Assembly: GCF_901709675.1 (NCBI RefSeq)
Contig: NC_051094.1
Coordinates: 5,917,001-5,981,000 of the forward strand
Reading direction: 5' to 3'
DNA from: Syngnathus acus
Taxonomy: Eukaryota > Chordata > Actinopteri > Syngnathiformes > Syngnathidae
DNA: 64,000 nucleotides
Below the pieces are notes generated by a model. The model had not been told where the DNA came from. It did not search any database and saw only the letters and a program-made list of their open reading frames with translations. Position 1 is the first letter of the stretch, and every line of letters begins with the position of its first letter. The translations under genes and the position numbers were made by a program. Of this stretch, positions 26,092 to 38,275 are shown piece after piece.

Positions 26092-29000
26092 CTGAGAGTC
26101 TTCATTGTGGAGGCCCAGTTGGAGTACGGCATTGGGGGACTTGAGTCTGGCTTGGCTGGACTGGGCCATCTGCAGGTTCAACTGCCAGCTGACGAAATCC
26201 AGCTGGGATCACAAAAACACATGGTGGACTAGTTTTCAGATTTAAAAAAAACACAAACAAAAAAACACATACCTTTTAAAATGTCAGCCAGTAACAATAA
26301 TTACCGCTTTCCTTCTCTTTCAATGTTCTAAACTCGATTAATATGCCAGAACCAACATCCGACAAAGCAGACATACTAGTTCCACAAGCTGCCCTTTAAA
26401 ATTAAAATGTAAGGCCATTGGAGGACAATTATGATTATTTAAAAGCCGAGTCATTTTTAAATCTTCATCCTCCTTTAATCAACCAGACTCTCACAAATAT
26501 ACAAGCGCTTCTTTCTCGGACATAAATTGTCATTCAAGTTGGGCCTTGTGGGCTCAACCTCAGCGTTCACAATCTTCCTCTTCTCTTCACTCCTCACGCA
26601 ACACCGTGATAGATTCGCAGGATTGAGTCAAGGCGCCGCAGTTAAGCCGTTTATGATGCAGTGAGAGGTCCTCATGATAAACTACGTGTGACTTATTGGT
26701 TCTGGATGCTTGTGCAGCATCACAGGACTGGCGCGAGGTAGGAAAGAGCTGCGCTTGGCACATTATTCACGCCAGGAACAAGATCCACATTAGCGTGAGT
26801 AATCATCTGAACTTCTATTACTTTCCATGTCGACATGCTGTGTATGGATCCTGAAATTGATTTCAAAATAAATATAATTAATTGAAATAAGAGAGGGATC
26901 TGAATTCTAATACAGTGGCTCATAAATAAACATAAGAAAAGCATTTGCACAGGGAAGAGGGTAATATATTTGTGCATGTCAGCGCTGCAGCATGTAACCA
27001 ATACAAAAGCTGTGTGAAAATGTCTGCATTTGATCATTAAATAACTGTCAAGAGGGGAATTTATTTACAATATTGCCATGCATTTGTTATCGTTGTTGTA
27101 GTTTGAAGCGGTTTAGAACTGCACTGAAGGCTGATTCAAATGCTTTGGTCATTACATTCAGTGAAATGAAGCAGATGTAACTAAAACATGGCCGATAAGT
27201 GAAAAAGGGGTAGTTGATGACTTTTAGAATTAATTCTAATTAGTAATTAAAATTGATGGGCTCCTAATTATTTGCATTTAATTGAAAGGGATGATAATTG
27301 TTTATACGCTGAGCAAAGTGGTTTCTCACCCTAAGAGTGATTTTCTCCATATATACATTTACTAACAAAGCTGTTGTTTCTCAAGTCAAAATGGTTATGG
27401 AGCTTACCTTCTTGGGGGCAAAGATATTGCGCTTTAGTCGGTCCACCAGCTCGGGGCCAGAGGTGGACCACGTTTGAGAGAAGGCCTCGGCCTTGTCGGG
27501 GTTCATGCTGATCCCCTGAAGCTGCTGCTTCAGAGAGGATGGCTTCACATTATGGTACACCGCCTAAATGGGAACCACATCGACAGTGCAACAGTGAACC
27601 CTGCTGGACATATGGGAACATTACATGTGTTGCCAAACCATTTAACAACGTTTTGCGGCTGAGCTTCATAAAATACTTCATTCTTTTAATATTTATCTAA
27701 CTGGCTCATTGCTGTACGTTTTTAGACAGTGAATTATTATGAAGTGCTTCTTTTTGTGAAAATGCAAATACACATCCCAACAATTTATTATCACGGATGT
27801 GGTGAACCAGGCATCACATGCCCGTCCCTCACTTGTTCGAGAACAAATGCGGACGTTTCCAGAACTAAGTTGAGAGCCTGTTTGTCCATCGCAAGGGCCG
27901 TTTGAAGTTTTTGTTCCTCCTCTTCGCTAAATGGTCGTTCTCCCTGCAAAGAAAAGCCAAAAGAGCTGATTAATGTCCAGTTCATAAATTCATAAATTTT
28001 GGCTCAAGCAAAAATTCGTAAAAAATAGTATAACATCTACATAGCGAAAGCAGTGCAGGTAAGAGCAACACTACAAAATGAGAAAAGGATAGAATAAATT
28101 GTCAGGAATAAATAAACTTTTTTATGGCGCAAATATTAGAATTTAAGAATTTTAATGTAGGTCCGATAATGTTTAGGCTAGAATAGAGGGCCACTGCTTT
28201 AATCATTGCCTTTACTGATATTAAAGCCGGGTGTATTTTGACATGAATTCCAAATAAAGCTGACGTACCTTCAGATGAAGTTTTTGGATGATGCGAGAGA
28301 TCAATCTGGAGAACTTGTTCACATCTATGGCATTGATGAGAGTCACCGCTTCCTTGATGCTGTCAAGAACAAGGAAGAAACAAATCTGGGTGTTGTCAGG
28401 AGTGGTGTGCAGAGTACATTTTACTACCTTCTGAGCAAAGTCATTGAAGGAACAAAAAGATCATTCTGAGTGACTATCCTGTGATGCAGGTGTGGGTCCT
28501 GTACACTATTTTAGAAAAAGAAAGCTGCAGCTTCATCAATGGATCTTAAAAATGTAAACGCATTTGCGATTATCTGATTTACGATATGATACAACATAAT
28601 TTTCCAGAGAAGAGCAGAGTCGGCAGGGATCATCAGCACTCCACTATCTGCCAGACGATGCCGTGCTGGTTTTTATTCAGTTTTAGACTATCGATTTGAG
28701 AGCAGTGTTAAGTGTAGTGCAGATGTTTAGATACCATGTTTCATGACACAAGTTGGAGTGGGAAAGCAACAGGTATGTTTTCTTTCAAAACTTGAATGCT
28801 AGCTAGGACTATCAGCTCAGTGGCCTAGTGGTGGAGTGTCTGCCCTGAGACTGGAAGATTGTGGGTTCAAACCCTGGCCGGGTCATACCAAAGACTAAAA
28901 ATGGGACCCATTGACTCCATGCTTGGCACTCAGCATTAATGATTGGAATTGGGGGGTTAGATCACCAAAATGATTCCCGAGTGCGGCACCGCTGCTGGTT

Positions 29001-29185
29001 ACTGCTCCCCCAGGGGATGGATCAAAATCACACTGGGTTGGGTTAAACGCAGAGGACCAATTTCACCACACTCAGATGTGTGTGTGACGATCATTGGGAC
29101 TTAAACTTTTTAACTTAACAATTCAGATTCTGGAGTGTGAAAAAACAACAACAAACCTCTGTGTTTCTTTAAGAATTGAAGCCAT
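26092..29185 (-). CDS. commd10: COMM domain-containing protein 10 (3' end missing)
   Basis: A subunit of the Commander/CCC complex, which recycles endosomal membrane proteins and affects NF-kB signalling (family knowledge). Coding exons, minus strand: 29157-29185, 28269-28359, 27833-27943, 27408-27563 and 26092-26202. They join in frame to 166 residues. The first exon codes only 9 codons plus 2 bases (MASILKETQ, then S across the junction). Exon 2 carries [12 protein letters not shown]. Exon 3 has [10 protein letters not shown]. Exon 4 has AVYHNVKP. Exon 5 has the start of the COMM domain, [18 protein letters not shown] and [11 protein letters not shown]. The human protein is about 202 residues, so roughly the last 32-36 are missing. 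Their exon should lie left of 26092 but was not found. The human gene is known for long introns. The start is the first ATG before a good donor and matches the family's N-terminus. The gene lies 1.4 kb behind ap3s1 on the same strand. Confidence 0.93.
27224..27301. promoter_or_regulatory. Candidate intronic enhancer, POU/homeodomain sites
   Basis: In commd10 intron 4, near the exon 4 donor, lies a perfect 16-bp palindrome TTAGAATTAATTCTAA (27224-27239). It is followed by TAATTAAAATT, CTAATTA, a perfect POU octamer ATTTGCAT (27270-27277), TTAATTG and ATAATTG. Dense homeodomain cores beside an octamer are typical of conserved developmental enhancers, but AT-rich DNA gives such words by chance. 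Confidence 0.35.
28809..29112 (+). repeat. tRNA-derived SINE
   Basis: The head is tRNA-like, with a pol III A box (TGGCCTAGTGGTGGAG) and a B box (GGGTTCAAACCC). A body with GCGGCACCGCTGCTGG, CTGCTCCCCCAGGGGATGG and TTTCACCACACTCAGATGTG follows, and the end reads ATCATTGGGACTTAAAC. I recognise the body as a common percomorph SINE. It sits in commd10 intron 1, antisense to the gene, and ends about 45 bp from the exon 1 donor. Confidence 0.85.
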
Positions 29186-29255
29186 TGTATTTCCAGTAAG
29201 TGTGGGGACAAAATCCAAAAGGAGTCAAAGCATCCTCAGTTTGTTGTCACTTCCA

Positions 29256-29326
29256 TCTTCCGGGTGTCACATGACGCCCGGAAAGGCTGTCAACACTGCG
29301 CATGTACGCTTCAGGACCCGGAAGTG
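29256..29326 (-). promoter_or_regulatory. TATA-less core promoter of commd10
   Basis: Just upstream of the commd10 start codon are clustered housekeeping-promoter motifs: an ETS site TCTTCCGGG (29256-29264), an E-box-type GTCACATGAC (29266-29275), an NRF1-like TGCGCATGTACGC (29297-29309) and a second ETS site ACCCGGAAGTG (29316-29326). There is no TATA box. The cluster lies within 150 bp of the ATG, so the 5' UTR must be short. Confidence 0.6.
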
Positions 29327-29939
29327 TTACACGTTGAATAAATACAATGGAAGCAAGAATTCGGTTGAAAATTAACCATTATCAACATTTTTACTAATTA
29401 GTAATAATAATAAACATATAACGGTACATTTACATATTTTTTTACTTAAAATTATGTATTGCGTAAAATTGCGCAAGATGACTTTCCGAAACTACTGTAA
29501 CTACGGAAAGAGCAAACGTACAAACTTAGAGAAACCGTTACTGAATGTGGTACGGTACATTTTTGTGACTTGTGGAACTTTTTAAAGACCTTTTTTCCCA
29601 TTCCTTTAGCCACTCATGATGAGACACTTTAGTTAAGACTCTGAAAGTGTTTTTTTTTTTTAAACCCAAATACTTGACCGATCACACATTTGAAGTGAAA
29701 ACATAATATACTTTTTTAAGTAGGCCTTAGTGCTTTATCACCCAGTCCTTTCTTGTTGTGTAATGCTGAAGTTTGTAAGTTTGCATAAATTATCAATAAT
29801 ATTTGCATTTGGCAGAAAGAAAAAAAGATCAATATCAAATAATTTTATCATGTAGTCTTTAGCACCACACATACAGGTACACTGTTGTCTAGTGCATTAT
29901 GCATAAAAGAAAAGAAAAATACACTGTCGGTTTCAACTG

Positions 29940-29945
29940 TTTATT
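29940..29945 (-). terminator. Candidate ap3s1 polyadenylation signal
   Basis: AATAAA on the minus strand, about 630 nt past the ap3s1 stop. A second AATAAA on the same strand lies at 30342-30347, about 230 nt past the stop. Either could be used; the sequence does not decide. Confidence 0.35.
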
Positions 29946-30576
29946 GTGTAGTAAAAGGAGAGGCAAGCAAAATCCATGAGTAAAATTTAAAAAAAATTAA
30001 GAGAAAACGAATAATTTCAACGGGTACAAATATAAATTCAGGATATAGTTTCATAATTCATTAAGACAGCATATCAGCATTATCAATGAATTCTTCAAAG
30101 TGTCCTTTGGTTTCACACGCACGACAAAGTATGAATTTTCCAACACTGTATTGATCCTGACTGTTCCCATTCAGTTATGTTTTTCTGGAATGAGCAATTT
30201 AAACACTTAAATCACTTATATCAATCTTCATTTCTTCTCAGTAAACACTCAAGTTGGTAAAATGACTTTAGTTGAACTGAGATGGCTTTAGCAGCCAAAC
30301 GTCATGAGGCGAGTAGGAATGTACCATGGACAAATAAATACTTTATTTTGATTTTCAATTAAAACAGAAAATGCATAAAACATTTTTTCCAACAAAACAC
30401 AAAATCGCATAAAACTTTTTTTTCTAAGAAAAACAAAGTTGACAAATATACTTTTTTAAAATCACACAGTACTTCCATGATTGGATAAAACGAGTTAGTA
30501 AGGGGTTTTGGTAAACAGATTGCATCACTTTTAAACATTGGGTGACATCTCTGGGCAACGGGTCATCTGCGTGCCG

Positions 30577-33500
30577 CTATTTGAAGGAGGGCAAATTTGG
30601 AACTTTGATGCTGATGTCGCCAATGTTGATATTTCTGGGCATTTCCGGAAGGTTCATGTTCTTTACCGCTGATACAGCACGAGCGGGAGCTCCCGCAATA
30701 CCAGCCTGCGCACACACACACGCGCAACGACACATTAAAATTCCAGCGCTTCATCAAACAGTCACATTAAACGGTAGAGACGAGGGACAAACGTAACCAC
30801 GACACGTTACTCGACAAGACTGTTGACACGATGCCAAAGCACCGACGACTACCATGACACACACATGTGCGTTATGTACATTCAGATGCCGTCATAGCGT
30901 CAGATGCACATGCAGTATGCGGTGCTACGTTGATACGTCACAACCAGGGCCAATTCCGAATCCATTGTGAGGTCATTCACTATTTTGGATGAACTGGTGT
31001 GGGCCGTTGGTCAAGCATTGCTCAGAGTGAACCCACCGGACTCTTGAGGGGCCCAAAGAGAGAATTGGGATATGGATTTGGAAATGAAGACTGAAAAGGT
31101 ACAGTATGTTTAGAATGAAAAAGAGCGGGAGGAAACCATAAAACAGTGCTACATTGGATGTTATACAGCCCTTATATGTTAGTTAACTGCATTGTTTTTG
31201 CGGATGCAGTACTGTCTTGAACAGGTTGATAACTGAGGACAATGGGGGGGGGGGGGGTTAAAGCTAATACTCAACTACGCTGGAAGATCTGCTCTGTGGA
31301 CGGAGGAGGAAAGTCACTCTAATACAGTGAGTCTCAACTGGAACAATTTAGGCCAGTGTTTCTCAGGCTTTGCGCCAAGGCACATATTTTACATGAGTAT
31401 TTGCATCTACGAATAGCAACAAGCGGATAGGCAGGTTAACGTTTCTATATAGTGTAATGGTTCTCATTTCCCCCCCCCGACAAAGTACACAGTAGAAACT
31501 CTACATAAATTATTTGTATTTCATTTTTGTGTTTGTCCATTTAATTGATGTATTCCCACATTAAGAGTTACATTTAAAAAATATACTTAAATGTAACTGT
31601 TTAAAAACAAACAGCAAAAGATGAAATGTATTGAACTTAAAATGTGAAGCAAAGCCAAAAACTGTCTTTGTAATCACTTGTTCTATGTGCTTGGCACAGT
31701 GGTTGGGAATCACTGATTTAGAGGTTTTATTTACGGAACAATTACTTTGTGATTATCCTCCAAATTTGAGAATTACTGTGGTTAGAGATCCCCCTCGTGT
31801 GAATCTTTTATGCAAGACAGACCCAAAAGTGACCGGTCACTAGTGAACAAAGCTGTACATTCATTGCTCAGGATCGGACATGTTAGGAATGTACGTACAT
31901 TCCTCCACTCAAGTGACTTTCCCATGGTCATGCAAGCGCTTGGCACACAGGCCCAGTGCACAATGTTTGAGGGTCATGGTACCAACTGCGTAAATCCTTC
32001 AGAACAGAGGACGGAATTGTACAATAACTTAATATTGATTTGGAATGTTTTGAGTGATGTGACCACTTGTGGGGGGGGGGCATTACAATTAATTTTAAGA
32101 ATCAGTGGTAGGCTACATTTAATTAGCTAACGTAGATAACTAGCGTTGGCAATTGTAAACATGTTATTGTACATGAATTAGTTCTGCACCGTGCTATATA
32201 TTCATTTTCAAGTCTGAAATGATTCCAAACTTTTATGTTTTACATTTGCTTTCCTAGAGACTCACTCCGAGCGTCAACTTAAAGCATTTCGACATTGAGT
32301 GGTGTGTGAGTCCATGTAGAAAATTGATGAGTGCGAAGCTTCGAAGCAGAGATTTCAATTTGTTTCAGCCAGTGACATTTTTGGGTCTGTCCTGAAAGAT
32401 TCCTGGTGCATGTTAGTGAAGTTATTTGACATCTTTTTATGGGGTGGCTTCCGTATGGAAAGACGCGGAAAGGAAGAGGAGAAAGAGGAGGTGGGAAAGG
32501 GGAGCGTAAACTTCAGTTAGGGTTACAGTACTTGGTTGTAGATTTTTAGCAGTACCTGTGTCTACCTGTCCTGCCTGGTAGACTGAAAGATAAACGTCTG
32601 TAAAGAGAGAGAGAAAAATGGAAAGAACTAGACAGGGTCAAGGGGGAAAGAGGAATGAGGAATGTTAAAGCAGGTTAAAGTAATTACAGTTTATCTGCAC
32701 AAGGAGAGGGAAAAAAATGAGAGGACCTATCGTAGACCACCAATTATGATCCAAAATGGCCTGACTAAACACACGCCGGCTTATTGGGGACCTATGTTCC
32801 TTACTTTCCTGATAGCTGCCTAGAAAGGGACGGGATTGTTTTGAATGAAAGTGCGAGTGAGAGACAGAGTGTGGTCTAGGGTAGGTCCCAGAAGGGAGAG
32901 ACGAGAGCAGCTTTGATGAAACTCTGCTTACAGAAAAGCAATTGGGAGGGGGGGGCATTTCTTTTTCCAAAAACAATTGGTATGATTGAAAAAAATAAAT
33001 ACAAACTGCAGCTCGGGTTAGAGGAATGTCAATTCTTTTATCACGGGTACTTGGGAGCACACAGCAGAGGTCAGCCAATTAGAGAAGCAGGCTACTTGCT
33101 TAATAAAACATAAGCTGCATCACAGACGTCACATTTCATTGTCCATCCATCCGTCTGCTGTGTTACCTTAGCGTGAAGGATATTTGGCAAAAGAATGGGC
33201 TCACACAGAGCTTCTTGCTCATCGCCCTATTTCATTTGTGTGCTCCTCTTAGAGAGGGAGGGAAAAAAAATAAAAGAATCGGGTGATTTTGAGATTTAAT
33301 GGTCATCTGGAGAGATGGAACAGTTAAGTCCGTATGAATGGCAGTGTTGATCTGTGTCAAAGCAGTGCGGCAGCGAGAAAAACCAAGAGGAGAGAGAGTG
33401 CAAACACCCATGTCGGGAGCATCACAAGGTCACTGAAGAGTCGCATGCAGGGTGCAGCATACACGCATGCCTGCATACTCCGTAACATCGCTTGGAGAAG

Positions 33501-35944
33501 AGTGACACGAGAGGCCGGGGGAAAGGGGGGTCATGTGTTCTTACCTCGGACTTCTCCATCTTGTTCTGGGCGTCCACCTGTGTGATTATCTCGTTCATGT
33601 TGGTCTCTAGCACCATCCCGCCCATCACCATCTCTGCCAGAATGTTATGGACCTGAATAGATGGCAGTACAATCAAGTATTTCCCAACGAACCCATAAAT
33701 GTCATTTCTCAAGTTAACACCCCCTTTCCTTAAATAGTGTCCTCTAAATTAATTAACACTGTACCCCAATTAATAACCAAAAGGAAAATGATTGTGTATT
33801 TCTTCTAGAGATAGCCAGGTACCAATAACAGCCTTATTTCGAGGTATCGAGTTCTCACGGAGGACACCAGCAACCAATAAATCTAGGATGGAGTAAGTCA
33901 TCCTTGCCAGTAGTTGGCGCTATATTGCAGTAGTCTAAAACCGTGTCAACAAGAGTTGTCCACAATTATCTGTCATTGTGTGACTTGAAAATGTATGTAT
34001 CAAAAGTACTACTGGTATTGGTACTTGGTAAGAGTGAATACATTTAATGAAGTAAATTAGTGTCCAAAATACATATAAGGTCACATAAAGCCATTTCTGA
34101 CTCAAATTTGCTCTTCAACAGTGTGACACAAACAATGGGATTCCTGACATGATGGCATTTTGCAAAAGCAAAGCCATTTGATAAATGTCTTGGTATTTCC
34201 TACCTTGTCTACATGGAAAATGAGGTCAAGTTCGCAGACATTCTCAAAGCATTTGTCCAACGTTTCCACAAATACCTGAAAGGGAAAATAGAATGCAATC
34301 AATAGCAGCACAACAAAACAAATATCACTTTTTTTTTTTTACCTGTATTAGGTCTAAAATTCCTAGTTCACTTTCTGATGAGTCCACGCAGAACACAAAG
34401 TACAACGTGGCATAGTGTCTGTAGATCAGCTTGTAGTCGGATCCCCCGATCAACCTGACAGATGGTAAACATCGTCGACCGTCATTTGACATTAAACAAA
34501 CTTTTAGATGGCTGACAACTTGCAACTGTGGGATCCGCACGGCGCTTACATTCCACCTTCCAGAAAATTGCAGACATTCTCATCTCGTTTGGAGACCAAG
34601 TGGAAGGTTTCCCTGATAATTTGTTGCTCGGTGTCTTCAGTCTGCATGAGTAACAGGGAAACAAAAAGTGAATATTACAATACGTGTCTGCTCCCACAGA
34701 GGTTCTTTTTATTACTCTGAGCACAAGCAGACCATTTCATTTGTCTTCCTTATGTCACTTAAAACAAACTGAGCAGGAAAGCCCGAGTCCTCTGCTGCTG
34801 TTTGCTTTTGTCGTATTCAATCAAACACACTCGCCCGGGGGTACACAGGCCAAGATTTCAGAAGCTGCGCTCTGTTATGAAATGAAAGCTCTGTTATCAT
34901 CACTTGAGGGTCCTTAACAGAAGCGAGAGTTTCGACCCAGGTTCACAGTGATAAAAAGACACAATAAACAAAACACACATCAACGTGGTCCATCCATGCA
35001 GCCAGTGCAAACTTGAATAGCCGTAACTTGGCCAGAGCGCTCGTGCATGTCTTGATCTATGACGTTCCTAAGCAACACTCCGCCTCTGGTTACACTGCAT
35101 TATTGATAGGAACCAAGAATAAACACAAAAATAGAACTCATGTGAAGCAGATGACTGGTAAAGAAGGAGAATAAAAGAAGAACTAAGGAGAGAGTGAAAA
35201 TATTTGAGAAGCTGTTGGCTGCACTCTCTATTCTTCACTTTTTCACCCACAGGTACACTGGAAGTAAACATAGTTGGAAGAAAACATTAAATATATACTT
35301 ATACTGTATAAACTGTATTGCAACAGCTTGGCTGCGGCCCACTGGAGCTTCTATCATATGCAACAGAGGTATTTTTGTTGTTGTGACAGAGACTCTCCAC
35401 ACTACGCTTTTTAGCCACAGGATAGATAGATGGATAGATATATAGATTTGTACAGTAAGAGAAAACATCTATTATTTTATGAACAAGCTTCTGAAAAAAT
35501 ATCTGTCCCCTTCCTGTCTTGTCAATGTCATTTAAAGAAAAAAAAGGAAGAGGGTAAAAGGGAGGATTGCATGCTGAAAGCACGAGTGCCTCACAAGGGC
35601 GTCATTCTGGTCATGTGACACAAACAATCAACTGAGCAGTAAGCACACACACATACATACATGCATGCATGCATGCATGCACGCTCGTTGGTTCGGGTTG
35701 CACACTATCAGTAATTCAAGTTTAAAACCGGTTGGTACCAAACTATTTTTTCCTCTCCCTGGCTCGGCCGCTGTACAATAAGAAATGCAAATCGCCAGGC
35801 ATCCCATCGACAAGTACAGTATCATAAGCAGCAAAAAAGTATTTCTGCTAAAAGAAAATTCAAACGCTTACTCACATAATGTTCGTAGAATTTGGACAGC
35901 CTCGGCTTGCCGTGGTTATTGAATATTAAAATGGCTTTTATCAT
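30577..35944 (-). CDS. ap3s1: AP-3 adaptor complex subunit sigma-1
   Basis: The small sigma subunit of the AP-3 heterotetramer, which sorts cargo from endosomes to lysosomes and lysosome-related organelles such as pigment granules. Coding exons, minus strand: 35876-35944, 34550-34641, 34343-34454, 34204-34275, 33545-33652 and 30577-30705. They total 582 nt, giving 193 residues, the same length as the human protein. Landmarks are the MIKAILIFNNHGKPRLSKFY start, IIRETFHLVSKRDENVCNF, GGSDYKLIYRHYATLYFVF, CVDSSESELGILDLIQVFVE, CFENVCELDLIFHVDKVHN, and the NINIGDISIKVPNLPSFK end. All introns are GT-AG. The final intron (30706-33544) is the longest and carries a hAT MITE. Intron 1 carries a short (CATA/CATG)n repeat near 35.65 kb. 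It could in principle be AP3S2, but position beside commd10 and cdo1 favours AP3S1. Confidence 0.96.
31354..31715. mobile_element. Non-autonomous hAT element
   Basis: A 362-bp element with inverted ends. The left end is CAGTGTTTCTCAGGC followed by GCCAAGGCACATA; the right end, read in reverse complement, is CAGTGATTCCCAACC followed by GCCAAGCACATA. It is flanked by an imperfect 8-bp target duplication, ATTTAGGC on the left (31346-31353) and ATTTAGAG on the right (31716-31723). An 8-bp duplication and CAGTG ends are hAT hallmarks. There is no coding capacity. It lies in the last ap3s1 intron. Confidence 0.75.
33815..34028. repeat. MITE with 17-bp inverted ends
   Basis: The left terminus CCAGGTACCAATAACAG and the right terminus (reverse complement) CCAAGTACCAATACCAG match at 15 of 17 positions. 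The element is about 214 bp, lies in ap3s1 intron 4 and has no coding frame. No convincing target duplication is visible. It may be a hAT-type element. Confidence 0.55.
35641..35682. repeat. (CATA)n/(CATG)n microsatellite
   Basis: A short ACATACATACATGCATGCATG-type tract in ap3s1 intron 1. Confidence 0.8.
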
Positions 35945-37021
35945 GATTGTTGCTGAGCTGGGGGGAGGAGGAGGCGATGGGTGGGGCGAGGCGGGAGCAG
36001 AATGGGATCAGTCCGAGTGTGACTTCCGTGAACCCAAACGCGACCGAGGGATTGACGGCCAAATCCCGTCTCGATTTAAGGTTAATGCGGGGATCGCTTA
36101 GATTTGGCACGCCGCTACTGCTCCATCATCTCTTTACGGAAATGAACGTCCACGTCAAGCAAACCGCTCCTCCCCCGCCGTTCCGCTACCTGCTCACTAC
36201 GGCAAAAGAGAAGGATTAAAAATGTGCCAGCTGCAAAACCAATATCGACATGCAAATATTAAAAACTTGACATGCGGAGGCAATTCACTTGTTGATCAAA
36301 TCAATTTTTAAAGCATTTAAAAAAAATAAACTTTATATTTTAAAAACAAAACCAACATACGACGAGAAAATGGAGCCGGTTTCGCCTGAGCATGCGCAAA
36401 TTACGCGAGGAGACAAAATATAAAACATCAAATATGCATTTAGATAACCTTTTGCGCTCTGACACATACGGTTACGTCGACGCCATGTTTTATGTGGCAA
36501 ACTCGAGCGCTCGATGGAGATGCTTCATTCACAACTTGTTTTGTTTCGTTAAAGTGACTATTTAAACTGTGGCAATGTGATTTTATTACATTTGAATGTT
36601 TATTTTGAATTTGAAAACAAGTCATTAACTTGGGCAGTGATTCAACCGCATACCACGAGAGAGCCTGCGTCCCACAAGTGTGTGATGATACATACGTATT
36701 TCATAAACTAGTCACAAGTTAAATCATAAGCTCTTGCTCAGTCAAATTCCCAACATACTGGATTTTTTTTTCCACCAATCATAAATCAAAGCGAGTATGT
36801 TAACACATATAAAGTTAAATGAACAACAACTGAGTATAAAATAGAATTTATAAAAAACATACATTGTTTTCTAAAAGACAAATTATAGTTCCATTATGAC
36901 TCTCCTCAGGAGAAAAAAAATCTCCCCGCACCAAATAAATTTCAAAACCCGTGATCTAACGATTTACATACTGTATTGCCTACAATAATGTTAAGACCTC
37001 TCTAATGTAAAGCTGAATGAC

Positions 37022-37093
37022 GCAGTCAGCCACTAGGTGGAGTACCAGTACAGCTGGTGTTTGATGACGTGGCACCTCAGAGGTGAAAAGCAA
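37022..37093. repeat. Repeat fragment, copy A
   Basis: Carries TGATGACGTGGCACCTCAG then AGGTGAAAAGC. It is related to the fragment at 38276-38340, which has TGATGATGTGGAACCTCGG then GTGTGAAAAC, and both are preceded by GTCAGCCAC/GTCGGCCAC. The family is not recognised. Confidence 0.45.
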
Positions 37094-38275
37094 ATATGTA
37101 ATACAGTCATTAACTTTGGAGCAAGACTTTTATGTGGTGTTAGTTTGACAGCACATGGATCAAAACTCAAACCATTTGCATATGACTTCGAATGATGAAT
37201 ATATGAGATGATATGAACAATTCAGTACTATTCATATCTGTTTACCGAACAATATTTTTCCCCACCTATTTTCATGAGAAAAATCAATCGTGAAAATATC
37301 TCGAAACATATGCATAATAAGGATCTCGTCCCGCTTTACTCTCAAATAAACTCAGTGTGAAATCTGGGCCTTTAAACGGAACACAAAGCAGTTGAAGGAA
37401 CTCATGACCTTTCATGCCGAGCAACAGGTGTTACTGTAAGAAAATGATTTGCACCCGATATTTTATCACTAGAATCTATTTGAAGGTTTTTCAATATCTA
37501 AAAACGTGGTGTTTCATTTAAATGATGCTACTATATTGTAAATCAGGTATCCCATCCACATCTAAATAAAAGGAAATGAAAGCTGAAATGGTGAATTCTT
37601 GTCTTACATTAAATTGAAGACTGGCTTCATAGTATCAATATTTTTGGAGGGGAGTACATTTCCTGAAGAAATACACTCCTCGCTGGCAGAAAATGTTTAC
37701 TGTCAGAGATTAGAAGAAACACAGACATTTCCCATAAGAGGTGCTACTTTTAGATGTTGGGGTCTCTCAGAAGGAAACTGAAACCTGTTTTGCTTTCACT
37801 TTCAGTTTGAACAGTGGAAATATGGGCTGAGTTAAAAAAAACAAAAGTTGTACTGTATACCAAACCAATAAAATCAAATGCAACAGTAGCATATACAGTA
37901 CATTATAATGCTTCCTCTTTTTTCTTGTTCTTTTCTTCAGACAGCCAGCAAACAATATTGTATCTAGTTACAATAAAAACAATATATAAGAAAAACTACC
38001 AAAAAAAAATTTAAATACAAAATAAATACAAAATTCAATTTAAAAAACGTTATGCTCAAATAATAACCCAAAACATATAAGCATGATGCTTGGGTACTTC
38101 CATCTGTGACTTTTCCAGTATTTTGTTCTCATTTTCTTTTCTAGTTTGACAGCCTTCATAATAATATAATCAATTTACATCTCCATGAATAACCACAATG
38201 TTGTTTTCTCAGTTATTTGCGGGGAAATTAATTTAGCTACATCCACTTTAGCAAATAATGAATGGTATAAACCGA

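Noticed and set aside
28275-28469. Plus-strand open frame of 64 codons
   Set aside because: Antisense to commd10 exon 2 and its acceptor; the minus strand carries the recognisable protein.
29094-29375. Plus-strand 93-codon open frame
   Set aside because: Runs antisense through commd10 exon 1 and its promoter; no similarity to a known protein.
30542-30796. Plus-strand 84-codon open frame
   Set aside because: Antisense to the last ap3s1 exon.
36361-36420. Short plus-strand ORF (MEPVSPEHAQITRGDKI) considered as a possible ATG12 first exon
   Set aside because: Does not resemble ATG12 and no following ubiquitin-fold exon is present.
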